Source of the DNA: Gonium pectorale
Taxonomy: Eukaryota > Chlorophyta > Chlorophyceae > Chlamydomonadales > Volvocaceae
Direction: 5' to 3'
Assembly: GCA_001584585.1 (NCBI GenBank)
Contig: LSYV01000060.1
Location: 111,502 to 125,624 of the forward strand
DNA: 14,123 bases
Shown here: one piece after another, positions 1 to 8,160 of the stretch
Position numbering within the stretch: the first letter of the stretch is position 1
Layout: every line of letters starts with the position of its first letter
The notes under the pieces: model-generated
What the model saw: the letters and a program-made list of their open reading frames with translations, nothing else
Told to the model about the DNA's origin: nothing
Database searches by the model: none
Translations under genes and position numbers: made by a program

Positions 1-36
1 CTCCCCTCCCTACCCCCCCCCCGCCTCCCGCTCCAG

Positions 37-197
37 GCCACTGCCCGCACGACGAGGTGCCCGAGCTGGTCAACGAGGGGCTGCTGCGCTTCATCCGGGA
101 GCGGGTGATGGCGGGGGCGGGCGGGGGAGAGGCGGAGGCGGGCAAGGCGGCGGGCGCGACGGCGGTGGTGGGTGCCGGCGCGGCGGCCGAGGCGTGA
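37..197 (+). CDS. Alpha/beta-hydrolase-fold protein, last exon only (3' partial)
   Basis: This is the terminal exon of a gene whose upstream part lies outside the window. A C-rich tract ends in CTCCAG at 31-36. The exon then starts with GC, which completes a glycine codon with one base from the previous exon (phase 1). It reads GHCPHDEVPELVNEGLLRFI, then an Ala/Gly-rich tail, and stops at TGA 195-197. The Gly-His-Cys-Pro-His-Asp-Glu-x-Pro pattern followed by an amphipathic helix is typical of the C-terminus of alpha/beta-hydrolase-fold enzymes, where the first His completes the Ser-Asp-His triad. The known relatives include epoxide-hydrolase-like, pheophytinase-like and BchO-like proteins. 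The substrate and compartment cannot be told from 52 residues. The low-complexity tail of about 30 residues is probably a lineage extension. The reading is convincing as a family call only. Confidence 0.72.
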
Positions 198-821
198 AGG
201 GGGGCGGGGGTATTCAGCCGGGAGCGAAAGAGGGCGCGTGCTGCGCCCGGAGAGGGGTTGTTAGCTAGCCTTCAGGGGGCGGGGCGAGCGAGGCCCGGGC
301 GGAAGGGCCGGGGTGCGGCCGCAGTCTGTGGGTTTTGGGTGAGAGAGAGGGGGCCATGGGCAGGGCCGAAGATCTGTCAGCTTGCAGTTAAGCGGCGGGG
401 AGGGCGATGAGGTTGTACGGCGGTGCTCGATGGAAGTGGGGAGCCGGCGGCAGGTTTGGCGACGTGTTGACGGCGGGAAACGGGTCGTGGGGCCGGGGGT
501 AGGATGCGGGGCGGGGGGCGGTTGCGGGAAGCGGAGGGCAAATTCCTTCCAGCTCGAGCTTTCTCAAAGTATATTCTGCTGGTCGCTTGTTGGTTGCGCG
601 CTTGAGCCGTACCGGTACGAGCAACCGCAGCAGTCCGGGTGCACCGTCACGCGATGTGAGTGAGCCGGTGGCCTTTTCACACGCTGGGGGGTGGGCGACT
701 GCAGGGTTAGCGACGCTGAGTGACCGAGCGGGGGGCTGGGGGCTGTGGAATGCGATCGGGCTGTACGGCCCGCGGCGGGGCGGCGCGTGGCAGCGCCAGG
801 CAGGCAGATAGACACGGGCGC

Positions 822-865
822 GCATCGCTGATGCATCGATAATGCATCGCTGATGCATCGCTATT
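822..865. repeat. Four tandem copies of an 11-bp unit
   Basis: The unit GCATCGCTGAT is repeated head to tail at 822-832, 833-843, 844-854 and 855-865. Copies one and three are identical; copies two and four have a few substitutions. Each unit contains or abuts the self-complementary hexamer ATGCAT. No function is evident. Confidence 0.85.
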
Positions 866-1026
866 CGGCTGAGGGTGCTGTGTCGAGAGGGTCCTGTGAG
901 AAACCAGGCTGTTAACGGCTGGGGTTCACGGGCGCCAAAGTGAGCACCACTCGGTGTGCCGCCGCCGCCGCGGGTGGCCGTGAACGCACCCTCACGCACG
1001 GTCGGCTGGGTCCGCGTCGGACCATT

Positions 1027-1053
<27 letters not shown>
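1027..1053. repeat. CTG trinucleotide repeat, 9 units
   Basis: Nine uninterrupted CTG units lie on the plus strand (CAG on the minus strand). Such repeats are common both inside and outside genes in GC-rich algal genomes. No credible reading frame surrounds it, so it is called a non-coding microsatellite. Confidence 0.9.
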
Positions 1054-1057
<4 letters not shown>

Positions 1058-1298
1058 ATGAGTCGTGTGGGCGGGCTCTCCTGAATGAGGCCTCCCGCGT
1101 GCAGCTGCCTGTGGGCGGGTCCTCCGTCAGTGCACTCGAGAGCAGCAGGCGCCTGCGCCCAACGCCTCAAGAAGCCACAAATAAAGCGCGGGGAGCGTCG
1201 TGGGAGCCTGGTGGGTACGGAACGAGGCGGCACTCGGGTGCCACCCACCGGGTACATACGCAGCTGCACAGCGCAGGGCGGGCATGCAGTGCATGCTG

Positions 1299-1331
1299 TA
1301 CCTGTGGCCGTACCTGTGGCCGTACCTGCGG
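1299..1331. repeat. 12-bp tandem repeat, 2.75 copies
   Basis: The unit TACCTGTGGCCG occurs at 1299-1310 and 1311-1322. A partial third copy, TACCTGCGG, follows at 1323-1331. It is a small tandem duplication with no coding or regulatory meaning that I can see. Confidence 0.85.
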
Positions 1332-1642
1332 AAAAAACGGGAACTGACACGAGCTTTCCCGGTCTGCCAGCACCGACCTGAGTCCAGCAGGGGCCGGGGG
1401 GAAGGCAGGGCCCTGGCTGCCCGGGAATGCCGGGCCCGCACACTGGGGCGTAGGGCGCTGCCACAAAGAGGTGCGCGCATTACCCCGAGAGCTGCAGCTC
1501 GCCTTGTGCGTGGGCCTTACTTGTGGCTGCTGGCGCTTCTCGTTTTTGCTGGCGCTTATAGCGGCTCGCTCGGTCCTTCACTTCAAGCGACCACGCATCG
1601 CTTCGCGCGCCGCCAGGCATGGCAGTTAACACTGGGAGCACC

Positions 1643-1890
1643 ATGGCCCCAAGGTAAATGAGCCGTGCAGGGTTTCTATGGGCCCCCCGGCGTGCCATAC
1701 CCAGGCCGTGGTGCCGTACATGCACGTACATTGACTCAGGCTTGGCAAGGCCTGGTCGATCGTAGCTAACAGCCGCTGGCAAATCCTGACGATTAAGAAC
1801 AACCGCCTTGCTGACAAGTGATGCTGACGAGGCCCTGAGCCACTTTATCGATCAAGCCATTCGTCAAGCGACCTACTAATCTTGTTACAG
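1643..1890 (+). other. Possible short first exon (1643-1653) and intron (1654-1890) of the F-box-like gene
   Basis: An ATG at 1643 in good context (CACCATGG) reads Met-Ala-Pro and then reaches AAG|GTAAAT, a good donor, at 1653/1654. The putative 237-nt intron ends with TACTAAT at 1874-1880, which resembles a branch point, and TTGTTACAG at 1882-1890. Joining 1653 to 1891 keeps the frame and gives MAPRRGNA before the Met at 1904. Another in-frame ATG lies at 1619. Without splicing, a TAA at 1877-1879 closes the frame, so translation would then begin at 1904. This is an inference from splice motifs and frame; transcript data would be needed to choose. Confidence 0.4.
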
Positions 1891-1903
1891 GAGAGGCAAC
1901 GCA

Positions 1904-4078
1904 ATGTCGGCAGCGCAGGAGCCTAGGTCCGCGCGCTCATCGCGTGTGTGGCCGCAGCTGCTGCCCGAGCTGGCGGAGAAGATCGTGGGCTGCCTGGACC
2001 CCAACGAGGTGCCCAGCTTCCGCCTGGTCAACAAGGCCGCGGCGGCGCAGTTCCGCGCGCCGTACCACACCACTTATCGGCTGTCGCAGCCCGTGCCGCC
2101 CCACGCCTTTGCGGCGCACTGGCTCGCCCCGGGCGCCACTCGGGGCCTGACGCTGCAGCGCCGGCAGCAGCTGCTGAGCCTCACGGCGGCCAGCGGCGTG
2201 GTGGCCAATCTGGAGGTGGCGGTGCAGGCGGCGGGCTGCCTGCTCACGGCCGGGGTCTTTGAGGCGGCCGCCGAGGCTGGGCAGCTGGACTCGTGCATGT
2301 GGCTGCGGGAGCACGGCTGCCCGACAGTCTCAGCGCACGAAACCCGCAGTGGAATCCTGGCTGCCGCGGCATTTGGCGGCCACCGCCACGTGTGCGAGCG
2401 GCTGTCGGGCCTGGATGCAACGTGCCACTTCTTCGCAGCTGCTGAGGCGGCTCGCGGCGGCCACGTGGGCCTGATGGAGTGGCTACTGCAGCGGCGGTCG
2501 GAGCTGGACGCGGCCATGCACCCTCAGATCAAGAAGCAATGCCTTGTTGCGGGCGTTGCCCACGGCTGCGACCTACCCACGCTGCAGCGCCTGTGGCAGG
2601 GCCGGGATGGTCTCAACGAAGCTGCTAAGACGGGGGCCCTGAGGGCAGCGACCAGCAGCCCCACGCCCGACTGGGCCGCCAAGGTGGAGTGGCTGGAGGC
2701 GCAGGGCTGCCCGCGGGACAGCCCATGGCAGGTAGCAGAGCGCCCCGATGCGGTCGCCCGCCTGGCCTGGCTGCGGTCCCGGGGCTTTCCCCTGGACACT
2801 CATTGTGTCAATGCGGCTGCCGCTAGGGGCAACGTGGCGGCGGTGGAGTACCTGCTGGGGGAGGCGGGTGTGCGGACGGCCAGCTCCGATCAACGCACTG
2901 TGATTGGCGGCGCCGCGGGTGGCGGCCATCTGGTGGTGCTGCAGGCGCTGCACGCTGCCGGCTGGCCAATCGGTACCGCCACCAACTGCGCACTGGCTGC
3001 ACGATTGGCAGCGTCTCACGGCCACCTGCACGTGCTGGCCTGGCTGGTGGAGACGTTCGGCGCAGAGGCGGTGGGGATGGGCCCCGATCTGCTCGAGGCA
3101 GCCGCCGAGTCGGGCAGCGTGGAGCTGATGGCCTGGCTGCGGGAGCGCGGCTGCGGGTGGGATGCCGACTGTTACTACGGGGCCATCGTTTCGGGCTGTG
3201 AGGAGGCAGTGGGGTGGCTGGTGGCGCAGGGCTGCCCCGTGGAGGTGCGAGGAGGGTGTGTGCAGCGGATGGAGGGTGTGTGCAGCGGATGGAGGGTGTG
3301 TGCAGCGGATGGAGGGTGTGTGCAGCGGATGGAGGGTGTGTGCAGCGGATGGAGGGTGTGTGCAGCGGATGGAGGGTGTGTGGGGTACGGGGGCGGGGTA
3401 CGGGCAAGCAAGGCCCCATACGTAGTATCCGTGTTGTGCTAGCTTAGTCGGGTGCCATGTGCGCCCCGCTCCACATGTACTGCTGCATACACAGCCGGGC
3501 CAGCTCCGTTGCGTTGGTTGTCGTCAAGAGCGCGCCTCTTGTCTGCCCACATTAAAACTTTGCTACCTTGTTGCATAGTTCATCACGTCTTGCCACGGTG
3601 GAGAACGGTGGGACCGGCCCCAGCCACTGCCGGTCCAAATTAGCAACATTGCTGCAGCGGCAGTCCTCACGGGGGCGTATGTGCCCTCCCCCCTTCCCCC
3701 CAGGGCACTGGGCATCCCTACGTGTGCCCCTTTTGCAGTTTATTGAACCCCGTTGATTGCCCTCCCTCCGGACATTTCCCTTCTGGTCTTCAGGAGAGCG
3801 GTGCACTCTACGTGCGCCCCTGCCAAAACGGCGATCTGGCCATGGCGCGGCGGCTGAGGAGGCTGGGCGTGCCCTGGGGCCCGGCCGGGCACATCATATT
3901 CCAGACTGCCGGGTGCGCTCCACTCCCCATGCTGCGCTGGCTGCTGGAGGAGGGCTGTCCGGTCGGAGACTACAAGGACGCCCGGCGGGCAGCTGGGTTG
4001 AGGTCCAGCGGCTTGGAGGAGGTTCTTGAGCTGCTGGAGGCACACCGGCAGGAGGGGAAGGCTGAGGCGGCTACATGA
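1904..4078 (+). CDS. F-box-like / ankyrin-like repeat protein (two exons: 1904-3244, 3794-4078)
   Basis: The spliced product is 541 residues. Residues about 15-45 (WPQLLPELAEKIVGCLDP, then a Phe-Arg-Leu-Val-Asn-Lys stretch) resemble an F-box helix set. The rest is a series of degenerate ankyrin-like helical repeats with the signature G-H/D-x-x-x-x-x-W-L-x-x-x-G-C-P. Examples are near residues 125-140, 184-197, 306-325, 337-358, 378-388, 406-420 and 430-447, and exon 2 continues the pattern with NGDLAMARRLRRLGVPWG. This architecture is a large family in volvocine algae. By analogy it may be an SCF ubiquitin-ligase adaptor using the repeats to bind targets, but that role is unproven. The donor is GAG|GTGCGA at 3244/3245 and the acceptor GGTCTTCAG|GAG at 3793/3794, both phase 0, restoring GCPVE-ESG across the join. 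An in-frame TAA at 1877 supports Met 1904 if there is no upstream exon. Reading through the intron would end at a TAG at 3440-3442 and lose the last repeats. Codon third positions are strongly G/C. Confidence 0.8.
3245..3793 (+). other. Intron of the F-box-like gene
   Basis: The intron is 549 nt, GT to AG, phase 0, and contains the minisatellite described separately. Its length is a multiple of three, but retention would introduce the in-frame TAG at 3440-3442. Beyond the repeat array I see no gene in it. Confidence 0.75.
3251..3382. repeat. 20-bp minisatellite, 6.6 perfect copies
   Basis: The unit GGAGGGTGTGTGCAGCGGAT repeats exactly six times (3251-3370), followed by a 12-base partial copy. 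It starts six bases downstream of the proposed donor. Because 20 is not a multiple of three, the frame rotates every copy; all three plus frames stay open and give Cys/Gly-rich peptides such as VCSGWRVCAADGG. These are artefacts of the repeat and do not resemble the ankyrin-like protein. Confidence 0.95.
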
Positions 4079-5482
4079 CGGCTGCCAACGTCGGCCGCCG
4101 CCGCTTTGGGGCGAGGCGGCGGGGGTTGAGCAGCCTGGTCCGCAGCCGGCATCACTGCGCCCCACCCCACCCACGGAACCCCAAGGTGGCAAGTAAACTG
4201 GAGCAAGCCGGCACATTCGTGCTTTGGGCCTCCGGGTGTGCAGGCTAATACGGGCGTTGGTAGCTAGGGACAGGAGGAGGAGGCGCTTGGAGCAGTGGAG
4301 CAGAGGCGGGCATTGATGTATTGTGCCGGAGGTGTGTATGTGTGTGTGTGTCTGTGTGAGTGTGTGTGGGGGGGGATCTCCCATGGATGGTCCCGTTTGC
4401 GATGCCTTGGTGACAAGGCTGAGTCCTGTGGGGTTGGGAGTGCGGCGAGTACACACATGCTTGTGATGAACGTACTCGGGCCCGTGAGGGATCTCGTCGC
4501 TTGGTACTGGACAGAACCGACGGCTTCCAACGCTCCAATGCGGCTGCTGCCTGCCCATGGCAAGCCGTACACAACGCAGCCGTGCTGCTACTAGCGGCGG
4601 CCATGGTGGTGAAGGACTGAAGTGTAGCATCAGCAGGCGACATGGAGAGTGCTCGGAGGACCGTCACGCTCTCGTGCGTCATTGCCCCACGACCGGCGGA
4701 TAGGTGGGCTTTGCGTTTGTGCCAGCAAAGCACGTCCGTTGCCGTGGCGCAGCATGCCGTGGACCGCAGCTGTGTTGCGAGTGCCACCCTGTCATTGCGC
4801 CCCCCCCCCGTGGGAGCAGCATCGGGAATACGCTCCGGCATGCGCTCACCGGGGACCCTGGCCCCTCCCTTCCACCCTCAGCGCTCAGCCAATTGTTATC
4901 GGTCGGGAGCCCTATGCGCCCCAGGGCTTCTCTACTGAGAATGCCTTCCAACCCTCTACCCCCCCGTGGGAGCTGCCGGGCCACACACGGGTGTGCAGAG
5001 CTTCAAGCGCCGGTTGTCGCCCGTTAGTGGCTCATTGTCTCGTAGCTAGTATATCTCTACCGCGCAGTTCAGCTGCGGGGTGCGAAGATTGGTCCCGTCT
5101 TCATCAGCGTCGGAGGGGATGTTGTTGATTTGGCCGCGCCTGCCTGCACCTGAGGGTTTCGTCGGGGGCTTTTCCTTGTTTTGCCGCAGCAGTTTGAGTG
5201 CCATGGTCGTATGCGCCCATGGCTGGTCGGTGCAGCCCATGCATCCTGGATGACGTCCACGTGTCTGGAGGAAGCCGGTCGTCAGGTGCTGCGCTGCCGC
5301 CCATCCCATCCCACGGATGGGGGTAATAAAGAAGGGGAAAAGGGTCGCGTCGCGGACACTGATTCGCATACCGTTTTCCTGCTCAACACCGAGCGAATTG
5401 CATACTCAGTAGGAGGAGTAACGGCGGTCTTGGTGGAGTTGTAGGCGACCACGGATGGGGGGAGCGGTCATCAGCCATACGC
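4079..5482. other. Downstream region of the F-box-like gene, no gene seen
   Basis: This holds the 3' UTR of the upstream gene and intergenic DNA. No TGTAA poly(A) signal was found on the plus strand; an AATAAA lies at 5325-5330, about 1.25 kb from the stop and therefore doubtful. Short open frames on both strands show neither conserved motifs nor a third-position G/C bias. Confidence 0.5.
4332..4368. repeat. Interrupted GT dinucleotide tract
   Basis: An alternating GT run on the plus strand is broken by single A and C substitutions and is followed by a run of G. It is a microsatellite with no gene association. Confidence 0.85.
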
Positions 5483-5520
<38 letters not shown>

Positions 5521-5521
5521 A

Positions 5522-5556
<35 letters not shown>

Positions 5557-5658
5557 AGCTAGCTGGCTAGCTGGCTGGCTGGCTAGCTGGCTGGCTGGCT
5601 GGCTGGCTGGCTAGCTGGCTGGCTGGCTAGCTGGCTGGCTAGCTGGCTGGCTGGCTGG
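5483..5658. repeat. Tetranucleotide array: 44 units of CTGG/CTAG
   Basis: Forty-four in-phase 4-bp units run without an indel. Thirty-six are CTGG and eight are CTAG (starting at 5519, 5555, 5559, 5567, 5583, 5611, 5627 and 5639). The CTAG variants create AGCT and CTAG palindromes. On the minus strand the array reads as a Pro-Ala-Ser-Gln repeat, which is simply the 12-nt translation period of a 4-nt repeat and not a credible protein. Confidence 0.95.
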
Positions 5659-6864
5659 CTGCCTGCCTTTGCTTCCGCAGCGGTCCCCGGTGCGCTTGCG
5701 GCGGTGGGTGCGTGCGTTGTCGGGGTACTGACGCAGAACAGTCGTGAGTAGGTCCCCGAGCACTCACTGTCGAGCGCCAGGCATGCGCTCCAACCAGCTC
5801 CACCTTCCTTTCGTTGATTGCGATGCACGCTACGCTGGGGAGGTAGGGGGATTTAGGGGGGAGGGATTCACGCGCATGGATGTACGTATTTGGTTCGTGG
5901 TACCGTAAGCTGGCCTGACAGCCGACGTGCCCGATTGGCGTCGCGTGCAGTTTACCTTCCCACCAGTGTAGTCGCCGTTCAAGTAGCCATCATAGTCAGG
6001 TGGCCTCCGTGACAGTCAATAAGAGCTGTCGGTTTCGTTACAAGTCTCTATCGGGCTTCGTGCACCCGTGTTATTGGTCACTGTTGATATCGTAGGCGTG
6101 CCACACTGTCGAAGGTCTGTTGTGTGAGGGGATCACTACGAGCACTTGTACGGACACGCGCCCCATAAGGGCGTGTGCTGGTCCTCCCGGTCTGGTCCCC
6201 GTTCCGGCGTTTTACAAGAGGAGTCAAGACCCGCGCTGGTGCAAGGCGGCGTTTGAGCCGGAGTTGATTTGGCTAGATGTGACAGCCCGATCTGGTTGTG
6301 GGGCAAGGAGTACGCCCATTGGCTCTGCGGAACTGCTGAGGATGTTTCGACCGGCTGGCCTTTGAATGGCCAGTTGGTTGGCTAGATTCTCTGGCTTGTT
6401 GATTGGTTTACGGATGCTACAGCTGCAACCTGGTATGGATCCAATCGGACCTTGAGACCACTACAAGGCCTGCCAGAAGGGTGGGCACAACCTGATCCAC
6501 ACGCCGCCGGGAGCGCAGCGAGTGCACGCGTGCTTGTGAGCTGGCTTGGACCGTGATGAGGGCAGAGCGGCAGTGCGCTGTGTTTGTACCAGGCTGCCGG
6601 CCCTGTGTCAGTTGAGGGCTCCGGACCTCTGTGAAGCGACAGCCGTAACGCTGCATCGCACCGCTTGCACGACGTCACAAGGCCTGGTTGCAAACCCGTA
6701 CCGTATGCTGCTGTGTGCTGCGGTTCCATCCTCACTCGCCGGCTTGCATTCATGGTGCCGCCCCGGTGCCGCCCGCACGCTGGGTGGACACAACACCGGC
6801 CGGGGCGCACAGCTGCCCCCAACGAACGGACTGCACGTCCCGGCTGTGTACCGTAAGTGTGCTG

Positions 6865-6891
6865 TGGTTGTGGTTGCGGTTGCGGTTGCGG
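6865..6891. repeat. Hexanucleotide repeat (T/C)GGTTG, 4.5 copies
   Basis: Two TGGTTG units are followed by two CGGTTG units and a partial CGG. It reads as a Pro-Gln dipeptide run on the minus strand within a frame I consider non-coding. Confidence 0.85.
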
Positions 6892-7033
6892 GCACGTGGA
6901 CGTCATGCTGTGGCGCATACACGGTAGCAGCTTGACGTCCAAGGGAAGGACCCGAGCCGTCCGTCCCACGCGTGGGGTGGGAAACGAAGAGTTGCAGAGC
7001 CCTGGTGCCTGCTGGCCCCACGGCTTGACTACT

Positions 7034-7056
7034 GCTGGGTGCGGACCGCACCCAGC
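7034..7056. repeat. Perfect inverted repeat, 11-bp arms with a 1-bp centre
   Basis: GCTGGGTGCGG at 7034-7044 is the exact reverse complement of CCGCACCCAGC at 7046-7056, with a single A between. G plus A8 follow at 7057-7065. The centre is too tight for an unstrained RNA hairpin loop, so a few inner pairs would open. No tRNA or other structured RNA could be recognised around it. Confidence 0.85.
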
Positions 7057-7070
7057 GAAAAAAAAGCTCG

Positions 7071-7098
7071 CCGCACCGCACCGCACCGCACCGCACCG
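7071..7098. repeat. Pentanucleotide repeat CCGCA, 5.6 copies
   Basis: Five exact CCGCA units and a partial CCG lie 15 bases beyond the inverted repeat. The inverted repeat's right arm also begins with CCGCA, so the two may share an origin by slippage. Confidence 0.9.
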
Positions 7099-7677
7099 GG
7101 TTGAACCAACAGCTTTGGCCCCTGCCGCCAACCCGCCGTGCATGCAGCGACGCAAAAGGTTGGACATGTGTGGCGGTGATGGAAGCCACGGTGTGCATGC
7201 TTGGCGGCTGCAGCTCACGCCCATGTCTACAACAACAACCTCAACAAACATACCGAATACACTCGTTCCCAGGCAACATGAAGAATCGCAGACGCGACAA
7301 CGATGTACGGCACGGGGTACCCGGCCACCAAGCAGCAGCATACATGCATGCATGTGCAGCATGGAACACCCACCCTTGGAGGCCGTCAGCACATTCACTA
7401 AACTGTACAGCCGAAAGCGCGATGCGGATGTAGGATTCATCACTAATGTGTACAAGCAAACGAAAGAGTGACACTGCTGACACAAACGCACGACAACCAC
7501 GATTCGCCTTCAGCGCCTTTGAACCATGCTTTACCCCTCTCAGATAACACGTACACAAACACTCCGGGCGCACACGCCGTACATACGGGTGCCGTATAGT
7601 ATACATGTTTCACTCGGTCAGAAGCGATCAAGCGTAGGCTGATAAAGCGATAGTGATACAGTAAACACGGGGTCGGT

Positions 7678-7730
7678 CTCCCTCGCTCCCTGTCTCTCGC
7701 CCCCTCTCTCCTCCTCTCTCTCTCTGGCAG
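7678..7730 (+). other. Long pyrimidine tract ending in CAG, splice-acceptor-like
   Basis: About 50 bases of almost pure C/T end in CTCTGGCAG at 7730. It resembles a 3' splice site, but the frames that follow are short (about 30-40 codons before a stop) and lack a recognisable domain, and no matching upstream exon was found. It may equally be a microsatellite-like CT tract. Confidence 0.3.
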
Positions 7731-8160
7731 GCCGCGTGATGGGTGCACACTGGGCCGCGTGGGCCGCGGGGAACACGCACAGGCACCGAAACCGGGCATC
7801 CAGTGCGATAACATACATGATGCCGTAAAAACGGAGAGCACGATTGCCAACCCCTAGCTTCTAGACTGCATGCCGCGGCCCGCTAGTGTTGGCAGCCAGT
7901 CATAGCAGGAAGGAGCGCGGCGCCCGCAGACAACGATGCCCGGAGAAGCACCGAGGAGGCGCACGGGCGAGCGGGAGCGGGGGCGGGTCCCGCCTCGCCC
8001 GCAACGACCCTCCGATACGGTATTGGTATCACCACCTCAACCCCAGCCAAAGCGTCCGCACGGACACTGAGCCGACGCATCGCAGACGGCCGGCGGCCCC
8101 CTCCTGGCCTTTCCAGTCCCCCCGACGCACACCGCCCGCCGCCACTGCGTCTCATCATCA
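7731..8160. other. Region downstream of the candidate minus-strand gene, no gene seen
   Basis: The DNA is GC-rich on its right side. Open frames exist on both strands, but sampled minus-strand codons (below 8080) have a mixed third-position composition, unlike the segment just above 8161. If the minus-strand model at 8161-9140 is right, this would be its 3' UTR; no TGTAA was seen on that strand here. Confidence 0.4.

Larger units (their letters stand above)
198..1642. other. Gene-poor stretch: 3' UTR of the hydrolase gene and upstream region of the next gene
   Basis: No protein gene is convincing here. The first few hundred bases should be the 3' UTR of the hydrolase gene. I found no TGTAA, the usual volvocine poly(A) signal, on the plus strand; an AATAAA occurs near 1177-1182. 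A 358-codon open frame exists on the minus strand at 388-1464, but it begins with GTG, has mixed codon use outside short GC-rich patches and shows no recognisable domain. Three short tandem repeats in this stretch are listed separately. Confidence 0.5.
5659..7677. other. Gene-poor stretch of about 2 kb
   Basis: No recognisable gene is present. A 372-codon minus-strand frame (6382-7500) begins with GTG. Codons sampled from 7261-7320 have only about 40% G/C at third positions, below the local base composition, so it does not look coding. TTACA at 6039-6043 and 6214-6218 would read TGTAA on the minus strand, but no gene sits suitably upstream of them. Small repeats and a hairpin are listed separately. 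Confidence 0.5.

Noticed and set aside
388..1464. 358-codon minus-strand open frame with a nine-Gln run
   Set aside because: It starts at GTG, not ATG. Codon third-position bias is patchy, it runs across several small tandem repeats and it shows no domain. GC-rich DNA makes such frames likely by chance.
3245..3442. Cys/Gly-rich peptide repeat extending the F-box-like protein
   Set aside because: It is a translation of the intronic 20-bp minisatellite. The homologous pattern resumes at 3794 after a good acceptor.
5583..5828. Pro-Ala-Ser-Gln repeat protein on the minus strand
   Set aside because: It is the translation of a tetranucleotide microsatellite, without flanking coding evidence.
7057..7125. 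tRNA or tRNA-derived element on the minus strand
   Set aside because: GGTTCAACCC resembles a B box and a T run follows, but no matching A box at proper spacing and no cloverleaf could be drawn.
6382..7500. 372-codon minus-strand open frame, Cys- and His-rich with a Pro-Gln run
   Set aside because: It starts at GTG. Sampled codons have only about 40% G/C at third positions, the Pro-Gln run is a hexamer repeat, and frames of about 200 codons overlap it on both strands, pointing to general stop depletion.
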